From Crambe crambe (Eukaryota; Porifera; Demospongiae; Poecilosclerida; Crambeidae), in contig OZ004594.1 in assembly GCA_963924555.1 (NCBI GenBank), positions 2,759,563 to 2,823,562 of the forward strand: DNA of 64,000 nt. The letters run 5' to 3'. Positions within the stretch are counted from its first letter, which is position 1. Every line of letters starts with the position of its first letter. Below the pieces are notes generated by a model. That model was given only the letters and a program-made list of their open reading frames with translations, made no database searches and had not been told where the DNA came from. Both the position numbers and the translations under genes were made by a program. Below, in pieces: positions 11,201 to 24,070 of this stretch.

Positions 11201-14200
11201 ACCACTGAATCCACAGGAACCACTTCATCTACCACAGAGAGAGGAACCACTGAATCCACAGGAATCACTTCATTTACCACAGAGAGAGGAACTACTGAAT
11301 CAACAGGGACCACTCCATCTACCACAGAGAGAGGAACCACTCCATCTACCACAGAGAGAGGAACCACTGAATCCACAGGAACCACTTCATCTACCACAGA
11401 GAGAGGAACTACTGAATCAATAGGGACAACTCCATCTACCACAGAGAGAGGAACCACTGAATCCACAGGGACCACTCCATCTACCACAGAGAGAGGAACC
11501 ACTGAATCCACAGGAACCACTTCATCTACCACAGAGAGAGGAACTACTGAATCAACAGGGACAACTCCATCTACCACAGAGAGAGGAACCACTGAATCCA
11601 CAGGAACCACTCCATCTACCACAGAGAGAGGAACCACTGAATCCACGGGAACCACTTCATCTACCACAGAGAGAGGAACCACTGAATCCACAGGAACCAC
11701 TTCATCTACCACAGAGAGAGGAACTACTGAATCAATAGGGACAACTCCATCTACCACAGAGAGAGAAACTACTGAATCCACAGGGACCACTTCATCTACC
11801 ACAGAGAGAGGAACTACTGAATCCACAGGGACCACTTCATCTACCACAGAGAGAGGAACCACTTCATCTACCACAGAGAGAGGAACTACTGAATCAACAG
11901 GGACCACTCCATCTACCACAGAGAGAGGAACTACTGAATCCACAGGAACCACTTCATCTACCACAGAGAGAGGAACCACTGAATCCACAGGAACCACTTC
12001 ATCTACCACAGAGAGAGGAACCACTGAATCCACAGGAACCACTTCATCTACCACAGAGAGAGGAACTACTGAATCCACAGGAACCACTTCATCTACCACA
12101 GAGAGAGGAACCACTGAATCCACAGGAACCACTTCATCTACCACAGAGAGAGGAACTACTGAATCAATAGGGACAACTCCATCTACCACAGAGAGAGAAA
12201 CTACTGAATCCACAGGGACCACTTCATCTACCACAGAGAGAGGAACTACTGAATCCACAGGGACCACTTCATCTACCACAGAGAGAGGAACCACTTCATC
12301 TACCACAGAGAGAGGAACTACTGAATCAACAGGGACCACTCCATCTACCACAGAGAGAGGAACTACTGAATCCACAGGAACCACTTCATCTACCACAGAG
12401 AGAGGAACCACTGAATCCACAGGAACCACTTCATCTACCACAGAGAGAGGAACCACTGAATCCACAGGAACCACTTCATCTACCACAGAGAGAGGAACTA
12501 CTGAATCCACAGGAACCACTTCATCTACCACAGAGAGAGGAACCACTGAATCCACAGGAACCACTTCATCTACCACAGAGAGAGGAACTACTGAATCCAT
12601 GAGGACCACTCCATCTACCACAGAGAGAGGAACTACTGAATCCACAGGGATCATTTCATTGAGAGGAACTACTGAATCCACAGGGACCACTCCATCTACC
12701 ACAGAGAGAGGAACCACTGAATCCATGGGGACCACTCCATCTACCACAGAGAGAGGAATAACTGAATCCATGGGGATCACTCCATCTACCACAGAGAGAG
12801 GAACCACTGAATCCACAGGGACCAGTCCATCTATCACAGAGAGAGGGACCACTGAATCCACAGGGACCACTCCATCTACCACAGAGAGAGGGACCACTGA
12901 ACCCACAGGGACCACTCCATCTACCACAGAGAGAGGGACCACTGAATCCACAGGGACCACTCCATTTACCAGAGAGAGAGGGATCACTGAATCCACAGGG
13001 ACCACTACATCTACCACAGAGAGAGGAACCACTGAATCCACAGGAACCACTTCATCTACCACTAAGAGAGGAACTACTGAATCCACAGGGACCATTCCAT
13101 CTACCACAGAGAGAGGGATCACTGAATTCATGGGGACCACTCCATCTACCACAGAGAGAGGAACCACTGAATCAATGAGGACCACTCCATCTACCACAGA
13201 GAGAGGGACCACTGAACCCACAGGGATCACTCCATCTACCACAGAGAGAGGGACCACTGAATCCACAGGGATCACTCCATCTACCACAGAGAGAGGGACC
13301 ACTGAACCCACAGGGATCACTCCATCTACCACAGAGAGAGGGACCACTCCATCTACCACAGAGGGAGGGACCACTGAACCCACAGAAACCACTCCATCTA
13401 CCACAGAGAGAGGGACCACTGAATCCACACAGACTACTTCTGAATACATGGGGACCACTCCACCTACAAGAGAGAGAGAAACCACTCCATTAATGAGAGA
13501 GAGAGGAAGCATTGAATTTATGGGGACCACTCTTTCTACAAGAGAGAGAGGAACCACTCAACCAACAATAGAGCAAGAAACCACTCTTCCTGTGACAGAG
13601 CAAGAAGAAACTACAAATGTGCAAGAAATTACAACTACAATAGTCTCTACTGAGCAAGCAGCCTCAGATGAGCAAATGACTATGATAACCTCCACTGAGC
13701 AAGGGCCTACGACAGTATCAGATGAGCAAGAAACCATGACAGTCCCAATGGAGCAAGAGATTATGACAGTTTCAACCAAGGAAGCGACCATGACAGTCCT
13801 AACTGAGCAGGAGACTTCAACTGAGCATGAGACTATGACAACCTCAACTACTACAACAACTCCAACTGAGCAAGAGACCACGACAGCTCCAACTGAGCAA
13901 GAGACCACGACAGCTCCAACTGAGCAAGAGACCACTACAGCTCCAACTGAGCTAGAGACCACTACAACTCCAACTGAGCAAGAGACCACGACAGCAACTG
14001 AACAAGGTACCACTACAGCCTCAACTGAACAAGACACCACGACAGCCTCAACTGAGCAATGGACTATGACAGTCTTAACTGAGCACGAGACTACGACAGC
14101 CTCGACTGAGCAAGAGACCACTACAGCTCCAACTGAGCAAGAGACCACTACAGCTCCAACTGAGCAAGGGACCACTACAGCTCCAACTGAGCAAGGGATC

Positions 14201-16984
14201 ACTACAACTCCAACTGAGCAAGGGACCACTACAACTCCAACTGAGCAAGAGACTACAGCTCCAACTGCGCCAACTGAGCAAGAGACTACTACAGCTCCAA
14301 CTGAGCAAGGGACCACTACAACTCCAACTGAGCAAGGGACTACAGCTCCAACTGCGCCAACTGAGCAAGAGACTACTACAGCTCCAACTGAGCAAGGGAC
14401 CACTACAACTCCAACTGAGCAAGGGACTACAGCTCCAACTGCGCCAACTGAGCAAGAGACTACTACAGCTCCAACTGAGCAAGGGACCACTACAACTCCA
14501 ACTGAGCAAGAGACTACTACAGCTCCAACTGCGCCAACTAAGCAAGGGACCACTACAGCTCCAACTGAGCAAGAGACCACTACAGCTCCAACTGAGCAAG
14601 GGACTACAACAGCCCCAACTGAGCAAGGGACCACTACAGCCCCAACTGAGCAAAATACCACTACAGCTCCAACTGAGCAAGGGACCACTACAGCTCTAAC
14701 TGAGCAAGAGACCACTACAGCTCCAACTGAGCAAGAGATTACTACAGCTCCAACTGGGCAAGGGACCACTACAACTCCAACTGAGCAAGAGACCACTACA
14801 GCTCCAACTGAGCAAAAGACTATGACAACCTCAACTGAGCAAGAGACCACTACAGCTCCAACTGAGCAAGGGACTACTACAGCTCCAACTGAGCAAGAGA
14901 CCACTACAGCTCCAACCAAGCAAGGGACCACTACAGCCCCAACTGAGCAAGAGACCACTACAGCTCCAACTGAGCAAACATCTCCAACTGAGCAAGGGAC
15001 CACTACAGCTCCAACTGAGCAAGATACCACTACAGCTCCAACTGAGCAAGACCCCACTACAGCTCCAACTGAGCAAGGGACCACTACAGCTCCAACTGAG
15101 CAAGGGACTACGACAGCCCCAACTGAGCAAGAGACCACTACAGCTCCAACTGAGCAAGGGACCACTACAACTCCAACTGAGCAAGGGACCACTACAGATC
15201 CAACTGAGCAAGATACCACTACAGCTCCAACTGAGCAAGGGACCACTACAACTCCAACTGAGCAAGGGACCACTACAGATCCAACTGAGCAAGATACCAC
15301 TACAGCTCCAACTGAGCAAGGGACCACTACAACTGAGCAAGGGACTACGACAGCCCCAACTGAGCAAGAGACCACTACAGCTCCAACTGAGCAAGGGACC
15401 ACTACAGCTCTAACTGAGCAAGATACCACTACAGCTCCAACTGAGCAAGTGACCACTACAACTCCAACTGAGCAAGGGACCACTACAGCTCCAACTGAGC
15501 AAGGGACCACTACAACTCCAACTGAGCAAAATACCACTACAGCTCCAACTGAGCAAGGGACCACTACAGCTCTAACTGAGCAAGAGACCACTACAGCTCC
15601 AACTGAGCAAGAGATTACTACAGCTCCAACTGGGCAAGGGACCACTACAACTCCAACTGAGCAAGAGACCACTACAGCTCCAACTGAGCAAAAGACTATG
15701 ACAACCTCAACTGAGCAAGAGACCACTACAGCTCCAACTGAGCAAGGGACTACTACAGCTCCAACTGAGCAAGAGACCACTACAGCTCCAACCAAGCAAG
15801 GGACCACTACAGCCCCAACTGAGCAAGAGACCACTACAGCTCCAACTGAGCAAACATCTCCAACTGAGCAAGGGACCACTACAGCTCCAACTGAGCAAGA
15901 TACCACTACAGCTCCAACTGAGCAAGACCCCACTACAGCTCCAACTGAGCAAGGGACCACTACAGCTCCAACTGAGCAAGGGACTACGACAGCCCCAACT
16001 GAGCAAGAGACCACTACAGCTCCAACTGAGCAAGGGACCACTACAACTCCAACTGAGCAAGGGACCACTACAGATCCAACTGAGCAAGATACCACTACAG
16101 CTCCAACTGAGCAAGGGACCACTACAACTGAGCAAGGGACCACTACAGCTCCAACTGAGCAAGGGACCACTACAGCTCTAACTGAGCAAGATACCACTAC
16201 AGCTCCAACTGAGCAAGTGACCACTACAACTCCAACTGAGCAAGGGACCACTACAGCTCCAACTGAGCAAGGGACCACTACAACTCCAACTGAGCAAGGG
16301 ACCACTACAGCTCCAACTGAGCAAGATACCACTACAGATCCAACTGAGCAAGGGACCACTACAGATCCAACTGAGCAAGGGACCACTACAGCTCCAACTG
16401 AGCAAGGGACTATGACAGCCCCAACTGAGCAAGAGACCACTACAGTTCCAACTGAGCAAGGGACCACTACAGCTCCAACTGAGCAAGATACCACTACAAC
16501 TCCAACTGAGCAAGGGACCACTACAGCTCCAACTGAGCAAGGGACTACAACAGCCCCAACTGAGCAAGAGACCACTACAGCTCCAACTGAGCAAGGGACC
16601 ACTACAACTCCATTTGAACAAGGGACCACTACAGCTCCAACTGAGCAAGGGACTATGACAACCTCAACTGAGCAAGAGACAACATGGACTATGACAACCT
16701 CAACTGAGCGAGAGACCATGACAGAAACTACCAAAGTTCCACCAACTGATGAGGGTATTATTTCACCTATTAATGACAACAGTTTCAAAATTCTGATAAT
16801 AGTTATTAGTGTAGTACTAAGTTTAATAGTTGTGTCCGGTTCCACCATTGCACTAGTACTGCTGGCATGCATACTGAAAAGGAGAAAAGCCAAGAGGAAG
16901 AGAACTACGCACTTACGTACATCAGAGAAGAGTCAGTTAGAAGCAACGATTGTGGAGAATTTTAATGTTCTCACAGAAGACTGA
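8282..16984 (+). CDS. Gene A3: giant mucin-like single-pass membrane protein with a type A ectodomain
   Basis: Proposed exons are 8282-8345, 8567-9190 and 9348-16984, with phase 1 introns, giving 2774 residues. Exon 1 is a signal peptide (MNWKIKCVLILTFLLN). Exon 2 is one type A domain (LYQCQSSSDTSDL, NIPDFFFN, CSGEVASIQYCYQARN, CCDN, FIFGV). Exon 3 is a 7.6 kb uninterrupted exon: first 15-residue repeats ERGTTESTGTTPSTT, then a transition, then 9-residue repeats TEQGTTTAP, then a helix at about 16785-16878 (ILIIVISVVLSLIVV) and a basic tail of about 37 residues. The repeats are Thr/Ser/Pro-rich, as expected for a densely O-glycosylated extended stalk. Unlike its neighbours, its tail has no tyrosine. 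An adhesion or spacing role rather than tyrosine signalling is inferred. Confidence 0.82.
8477..8502. repeat. CT microsatellite in intron 1 of A3
   Basis: An uninterrupted (CT)n run of about 26 bp lies between the leader exon and the ectodomain exon. Confidence 0.85.
9230..9284. repeat. AAAT/ATAA microsatellite in intron 2 of A3
   Basis: A run of AAATAAATAAAT with one slipped unit lies directly upstream of the acceptor of the mucin exon. Confidence 0.85.
9348..13440 (+). repeat. Coding 45-bp repeat array (15-residue mucin unit)
   Basis: About 90 copies of a 45-bp unit encoding ERGTTESTGTTPSTT with limited variation (P/S at the PST position, IGM in place of TGT, M for T). Some units are shortened to 27 bp (ERGTTPSTT or ERGTTSSTT near 11335, 11850, 12285 and 13340). 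A block of 432 bp is itself tandemly duplicated within about 11700-12600 (the ESIGTTPSTTERETTES marker recurs at 11731 and 12163). Confidence 0.93.
13855..16665 (+). repeat. Coding 27-bp repeat array (9-residue mucin unit)
   Basis: About 100 copies of a 27-bp unit encoding TEQGTTTAP, with G/E/D/N at one position and A/T/D at another. Markers such as TEQNTTTAP, TGQGTTT and TEQTSPTEQ occur twice at an offset of 876 bp (for example 14651 and 15527), showing a large internal segmental duplication of about 14640-15400 into 15520-16250. Confidence 0.92.
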
Positions 16985-17791
16985 TATTAATAATGTCATG
17001 TAGTTACAGAATCTGTTATTATTACTATCTTGAAACCATTTGAAGTTCACTTAAACAGCAAATTCATAGAGCATAAGTCATCACAGAAAGAACTAAAAGT
17101 CATCACTCAAATTCCAGAGATTCCATGCATGGATTCTCACTAGGGGAGGGCAGGGCAATACCTAGGAAACTTTCTTTCTCATGATTTTTAGGGTTTTCAT
17201 TTCAAGTTTACAAGTGGGAAATCATTATAGCATTTTTTTAACAGCATATGAACTTGTGCTGGTGCTAAAACTAAATTGTTCCTTGCTGAATAGGAGGTGG
17301 TGGGTGTAGGGGATATTTTGTGTTAATATCTACATCACAAAGCCAAAAAAGGAGTACCAGTAATCATTTACATCACAGAGCCAAAAAAAGGGAGTAATTA
17401 TCAACATCACTAAACCAAAAAAGGAAGTAGTACATTCACCACAAAGCCAAATAAAGAGAGAATCAGTTCAAAGTAATAACATAAAAGCTACAAGTACATT
17501 ATACATTCACTATGTGAATTCATGTATACATTTCAGAGAACAGACAGTAGTAAAATTTCATGTTATCACCACCCACATGATACAAGCTGTGATGCTACTT
17601 CCCACCATTTGTAGATGCTGGCTGAAAAAAATGACATAATAAAAGCATAATCGCTTTAGAGTGAGCTGCAGCAGTAGCAGCTACATAAGGAGAAAATTTC
17701 TTTCGTGCTCTTATATTTCGTACACTCACTCCATCAGAATTTAGTCTCTAGAAAATTATTCCCTCCAGGCCGTGCAGCTAACTTGATCAGT
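16985..17791. other. Intergenic interval A3-A4
   Basis: No gene supported. Between about 17333 and 17460 a degenerate repeat of roughly 45-50 bp occurs (CACAAAGCCAAAAAAGGAGT and variants). Confidence 0.55.
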
Positions 17792-20260
17792 ATGAGCTGG
17801 AGAGTCACGTGTGCAATGCTCTTTATGATTCAACTGGAGGTGAAGCTGGTCTGCAGTGCAAGTAAGTTGTTGTAGTTAGCTACTTCATAAAGGCTGTGAA
17901 ACAGTACCAGGCATGCATGCATTAGCTGCTAATAATGAAAGGCCAGGAATGAGATGTTATCAGCCAACTTGGACTGTGAAAACAAACCACACATGCAACA
18001 CTAAACAGTAGTTATAAAATTAGACCTTCTGGTGATATAACATTTTTAAAGCCATAATGTTAAGCCAGAAGTAAACTCAACACAGTAAACAGTTATGCAG
18101 AACCCTCATGAGATTGTATAAGACTTCTATTGGTAACATGCGACTTCCCAGCATGTCCTGAAGTGTTTAGCCATGGTTACATGGTTTCATTGCATGGAAA
18201 CAGGGATCACCATTAGTTGCTTGTCTTTGCTTGTTTGTTGGTTTGCTTTTACTTTCTTTCCAACATCAATTTTTTTTCCCTCTAGCATCTCGTTTTCATC
18301 AATGCCAGACTTCGCCACACTATAATGCAGTCTATACTCCCAACTTGGCTGACTTCTACTTCAGCCATAGAAATGCAGCTAGTTTCAGGAATTTAAGTAT
18401 CCCGAATGGTCGTCCATCATTGTACATATTCACTGAGTCATCACCACGTAACTGCAGTGGCACTGTGCTGTCTGTCCGGTATTGCTATGGGACCAGGACT
18501 CCTAGCAGCACCACACGAACCATCTTCGATATCTTAACACTGATTCAAGAGAGACCGCAACTATTTAGGGTGATTAACCGCATCCCAATAAAGAGCACTA
18601 TGAAACAAAGTATATGTTCTCTGAAATCATCACAATACATCTGTTGTGGTAACACATACCTAACTACAGATCAACAGTTCGATATCACATCATCGAATTT
18701 TGTATTTGGTGTAGAAATAAGTGATGACTTTGGTCTCCTGGCTTTCGATATCTCAGGAGAGTATTCTGTCGAACAGTTATGGGCAATTAACTATATATAT
18801 ACTCAAAACAGGTTCTTTAACAGGCTTGTTGTACTCAATTATGTTGAAGAAATTCGACCTCTGTTATTACTGAGATTCGAATTAGGCAAGTTGTATTAAG
18901 TAGTAGAAAGGTAGAAAGTTTTCATGGGCTAGATTTTATGATATGAAAGAAAGTGGTTCATAATTTGATTTTTGCAAAACCATGTGACTCATGAAAATTT
19001 CAATTGCATTTTTTAAATTTTTTTAATTTCAGCATCAGAAGCAACTACAACTGAATCAACTGACATACCTATAACAGATACTACACAAGCAGTGATCAGT
19101 GGAAAATCTCACCCACCAACAGCTGCCACCTCCCAACCACTTGACACTACCTTTCAGAACAAGATCACCGAAGAAGTCACTACTCAGCCTCGTGAGACCA
19201 CTTCTTCTTGGCAAAGGATCACCAAAAAAGTCACTACTCAGCCTCAAGAGACCACTTCTTCTTGGCAAAAGATCACTACTCAGCCTCGAGAGACCACTTC
19301 TTCTTGGCAAAGGATCACCAAAGAAGTCACTACTCAGCCTCGAGAGACCACTTCTTCTCAGGAAAGGATCACCGAAGAGGTTAATACTCAGCCTCATGAA
19401 AGCACCTCTCAGGACATGATTACTGAAGAAGTAAGTACTCCATGTTCAACTAGGTAATTTAATGCTAGCTAAGTAAGCTATAAGAATAATTTTATCACGA
19501 TACTTCTCGGGAGGGGCCTCCAACCCCTAATCATAGAATTCCTCAATCTAAATTCTAAATTAAGAACCAGGAAAAGATCACTACTCAACTACTTGACACT
19601 ACCTTTCAGGAAAGGGTCACTGAAGAGATAAACACCCAGCCTCCCAAAATTACCTTCTGGACTTCTGAAGAAATAAATACAGAACTACTTGATATTACAT
19701 CTCAGGAGACTCTCACAACTACCTCCTCTGATAAGGACAGGATCACCGAAGAAGTAAACAAGTTAGCAACTGATGTTTCTCCAATAACAACTGATGATAT
19801 CCGCACATCAATGAAGAGCTTACTAACTGATGCAGGGGTCGTAACTGGCATTGCTCTTGCTGGTGCTGTGATCTTCCTGCTAATTCTAGCAGTGGTGATA
19901 TCAGTAATAATAATCATGAAAACAAAGAAGAAAAGATTCACAAACCTTGCTACATCACTACCTGGGAAAAAAGAGAGGGAGAAGATAACGGACACTAAGC
20001 CGACCTCACAAAATATAGACGATGATCAGAATCTGAATAGCCCAAGCACAGACGAGAATCCTTATGACACGATTTGCCAAGCTACGTTAGCCTACAGTGT
20101 TTCTCTGGATGTTGGTGAACATCGTAGTAACACTGCTGTCTATAGTGCGAGAAACATGACTTTTGTGGAAGCCAGTGAATGCTGTAGTAGCAGCACTGCA
20201 GCTGCTTCAGGGGATCATGAATATGACTGTGGAATGCCAAAAGAGAATGACTATGTTTAA
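17792..20260 (+). CDS. Gene A4: type A receptor-like protein with repeat stalk, TM and tyrosine tail
   Basis: Proposed exons are 17792-17861, 18286-18885, 19033-19430 and 19565-20260 (587 residues; a second acceptor at 19570 would remove two). Exon 1 is a leader (MSWRVTCAMLFMIQL). Exon 2 is a type A domain (FHQCQTSPHYN, NLADFYFSHRNAA, CSGTVLSVRYCYG, YICCGN, FVFGVEI). Its donor appears to be GC (G|GCAAGT) rather than GT. Exons 3 and 4 encode a Thr/Gln stalk with repeats of about 15 residues (TSSWQRITKEVTTQPRET). A helix follows at about 19836-19920 (GIALAGAVIFLLILAVVISV), then a tail with NPYDTI, LAYSVSL, AVYSA, HEYDCG and a C-terminal NDYV. The tail differs from the A1/A2 type. Intron 3 is phase 0, the only non-phase-1 intron found in the type A genes. 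Confidence 0.72.
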
Positions 20261-21687
20261 TTCGTTAAGTACAGGAACTATTATTAATATGAACGTCAAT
20301 CCATGCATGCACAGAACATATTATAATCAGCTAATTACTTATAGTTCAGTATAATTGTGTTTATTTTTTCTTTTTGCTTGCTATTCTTATCATATAGAAG
20401 CTAGCTAGCTATCCTCTGATGAAAAGATTTGGATCTGACATTGTTCAGTACCTATAGCTCATGTGACTCGGTCATCTTGTTGTCCCGAAGGTGGCCGTAA
20501 TGAACAGGCTTCAATTGTATAACAAACATTCATCATTAATGAAGGTCCATTCATAGAAACAAAGGGGGCAGTGAGGGACAGTCCAAGCTGCCCATGCTGT
20601 AAAAGAATGAATATCCCCTTTGCTTCTTTATTGATGTCCACCCACCCAACCCCCGTATATAAATATCAAAGTATACTCACATGTATACTACATTATATAC
20701 TACAGTCCTTGTAATATAATGTATACTAGGAACCGCTTGTAAAGCATTGTCGGGCGAGTGAAGCAATGTTGATAATGTGAAGTTATGTCCTCATGCACAT
20801 ACATGCAGTTTACACAATTTTTTTTGTAAATCATTGGGTGTGACATGCAGTGGGAGGGGCACATGCATTTCTTTCGTCCAGCCTAGTTCTTATCTCTTTC
20901 TCTGTCTCCTTTTTTCTGTTTTTAGCCTTTGGTGGCTCCATACTATAGTAGCTAATCGTCAAATTGACAAGATTAGTTTTTGCTAATCAATATTAAAATG
21001 AGTCTTTGTTGTCGCTTAGCAATTGGTTCAGTGCATGCGCAATGATAATTTTTTGACATATGTATATATATCTCTCAAGCTCCCATTGACATGACCAGAG
21101 AGTGGCTTGCTTCGCTCGCCAATCACATGTAATGCTACAGTCATTGTGTATCAACAATGTATATCATATGTATACTACATTGTATATCACATGTAATACT
21201 ACAGGTATACCACATGCATTCTGTGGTACTACAAAAGGGTAGCTACCCAGGATGTTTTGGAATGGTTAAGATGATGTTTGTACACCATGAAAAATGATAA
21301 AGGAAATGCTTACTCTTACAATAGACACAGAGTCCTTAAGGTTTTGCTTCTCTTCCTGGGTTTATCAAGTTCCAGTACAGCCTTTTAGTCTTAAAACTAA
21401 TATGAATGACAGCTTCATGTATTGACGGCATATGTTCCTGTGGAGCAATATCCACCAAAAACCATTTCCTGAGCTATAAACCAAACTTTATAAATTAAAG
21501 GTAATGTTTATATTTCCTGAGGGTATTGATGTTTAATATTATATATGAATTAAGGTAACGCTATTTCCTGAGGGTGCTAATATTTATAACAAAACTGGAA
21601 TGATTAATACTCATAATAGTTATTTGTAACGATTAGTTATTTGATAGTGCTATTCCAGCTGTACATAGTATGATAAATTAAGGTGAT
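20261..21687. other. Intergenic interval A4-B1
   Basis: No gene supported. AT-rich, with clusters of TATACTACATTATATACT-like short repeats (about 20670-20725 and 21150-21230) and a duplicated TATTTCCTGAGGGT motif (about 21509 and 21564). This is where the array changes from type A to type B ectodomains. Confidence 0.55.
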
Positions 21688-24070
21688 ATGAACTGGAAGG
21701 CAGACTATTTCACCATCATACTAATGTTCCAAATGAACTTAGAAATAATATTCAGTAAGTTGTAGCAAAGCAACTGTGCACGCCAGACCACCTATGGGTT
21801 AGGACCAAGTGGCTTTAAAAAAGGGAATTGGGTGGTCTCTTTTTACAACAATAGCATGATAGAGCCTCATGGATTAAGAGCTACTTCATTATGGGGTGGT
21901 CTTATTAGACAGATTTCACTGGAATAGGTATAGGTGTGCTGTAATAGAAGGCTGGTTTCATTACAGGGTGACCGGTTTATCTGTGCTGTTGGGACACTGT
22001 ATTAGCGGTCTCATACATTCTGGCAGGTTATTATAAATGATGAATGTTGCATAAGAGAGAGCCATGGGTGTCTCAATGAGATTGATAATGTCAAGTGTCT
22101 CTTATGCAAGGATTGCATGCATTCATGTGTGATTTTTTATAACAATTGTTGCATTTCCAGCTCAAGACTGCCTGCAGCCAGCAGCTAAAGGTAGACAGAT
22201 CCCATTTCGTGACCTTGGTGCAGGCTTAAGTATCCCCCGTTTGAGAAGTGGAAGGTCAATGGGAGTCCAGGCCATCGTCACCAGCTACCGATTCAACTGC
22301 TGTGGAAATATCACCGCATGGCGGACATATGTGGAGCGTGATCGGCGGATTGGAACATACAGCATCACTTTCCAAGTGTGGAGACCGTCACCAACAGTGA
22401 ATTCTGATGGGTGCTACCACCTAGTGGGAGAGAATAAGTTTGCAAACATATCATTGATTGGTAATGGTGGTCTGGTTAGTGAGACTCCAGAACCATTTGA
22501 TATAATCTCCACCCAACCTGGAGATGTGGTGGGCTTCTATGCTAAGAGTAATAAGGGAAACAGAGATGGAATACAACTAGATGACAGCTTCACTGGAGAA
22601 AGCGTGTGGTTCCACCGAGATACGAACAGTGATCCCCTTGAAATCAGAGGAGACCCAGCCGTGTGTCCATTCCCAGTTGGGACACAATCAAATAGGACAT
22701 TACAGACATTTACAACAGCAGCTCCGATCCTTTCTGTTGACATGAGTGAGTGGTTAATAAATATACCTTTTAATTATTATGGCTAAGAATTGTACTCCTA
22801 ACAGAACTTCCACCAACTACTATCAGGAAATCAGATCCTAGAATACTGTGACCATATGTAGATTGCATAGCACATAAGGCTTCTATCATCACAGTAGCTA
22901 TAACACTACACTAGTATAGTCTACATGATATGACATGTGCTGACTTATGTAGGTAGCATATAGCACCTTCTAACATACAACATGACAATCAACATGAATA
23001 CACTACACTATAGTATAGTCTACATAATATGACAGTGCTGACCTGTAATCCCTAATTAGGGTGACCTGTAATTCCTACCTGTAATTCCTAATTAGGGTGA
23101 CCTGTAATCCCTAATTAAGGTAAACTGTAATCCCTAATTAGGGTGACCTGTAATCCATAATTAGGGTGACCTGTAATCCCTAATTAGGGTAAACTGTCAC
23201 CTTACTTTATTCTCTTTACATAGTTGCTGTCCCCTGCCTGCCCCCTCAAAGCCTGCCACTGCCTACAGGGATTCTTCACCCAATCAATACATCTCGCAAC
23301 ATGTCTGACAGTGAATTGAGAGACAGAGTAATAGGCAGTACAGTTGCAGTAGGGGGTTTGGTTATTCTGACAATTTCAACAGCTTTGCTAAGCACTTTGA
23401 TCATCACAATCATGATAAGAAAGGCTAAGAAACACGAAGACCCTGACGATTCATCAGCTATAGATGAAGGAGGTGATACACTCAACATGGAGGACCAAGA
23501 CAATGGTACCCATGATTCTTTTACTTCAGTCACTACCAGTACAGATGGACCATGTCCTACAATAATTCAAGTTCATAAAACCACAAGGAAGCATGCTTTG
23601 TTGATCTGGGAGATGATATGCTGAACATCAACACACAAAAGAAGAACATTTCTTCCCCTACATCACATGATAGTGTAATGTTGACTTCAAATGGGTTCAT
23701 GGAGAAGCATGTTTCATACAAAGAAGAAAGGAATGAAAGTGAATCACATTTCGTAGCTACTACTCAAGCTGTAGATTTTGGCTCCAGAGAGAAACATGCT
23801 TCTAATGAAGGAAAAATTCCTAATCAAGCCCGTAGGAAGTATGAGAACAAGAGTGAAGAATTAGCTATGTCTTTAACTTCCAACCAGGCCTATGGTGCTT
23901 TCGAGAAATATTCTTCCCTTGATGATGAAGAGGAAAAAGGCACATTGAAAATGAAATTACAAATAAATATTGCATACATCACTACCCCTCATATTCCTGT
24001 AGACATCAATGAAGCATATGCTACATCAGCCGAACTACTTCTACGACCACACCAACATGGAGAGGCGTGA
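21688..24070 (+). CDS. Gene B1: type B receptor-like protein, tail in two frames
   Basis: Proposed exons are 21688-21754, 22161-22745 and 23224-24070. Exon 1 is a leader (MNWKADYFTIILMFQ) of the same M.WK type as the A genes. Exon 2 encodes the type B domain: DCLQPAAKGRQIPFRDLG, NCCGNITAWRT, QVWRPSP, DGCYHLVGEN, PGDVVGFYA, FTGESVWFHR, CPFPVG. Exon 3 has a short linker, a helix at about 23328-23418 (GGLVILTISTALLSTLIITI) and a tail. One frame stops at 23624; another frame, open from about 23591 to 24070, continues with tail motifs SNQAYGAF, YSSLDDEEE, AYITTPHIP and NEAYATS. Exon lengths sum to 3n+2, so a one-base indel or an unseen small intron lies near 23560-23620. It may be a damaged gene or a sequencing error. 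Confidence 0.65.
23040..23198. repeat. 23-bp minisatellite in intron 2 of B1
   Basis: Six to seven copies of CCTGTAATCCCTAATTAGGG plus TGA, with AAAC and ATTCC variants, within the 478-bp intron. Confidence 0.88.

Noticed and set aside
14075..16648. Further antisense open frames with Leu/Ser/Cys/Trp repeats
   Set aside because: Same repeat artefact in another frame.
9328..16893. Long antisense open frames of 1409 and 1111 codons opposite the mucin exon
   Set aside because: They follow the 45-bp and 27-bp repeat period, lack a leader and family features, and are explained by the absence of stops in one repeat unit.
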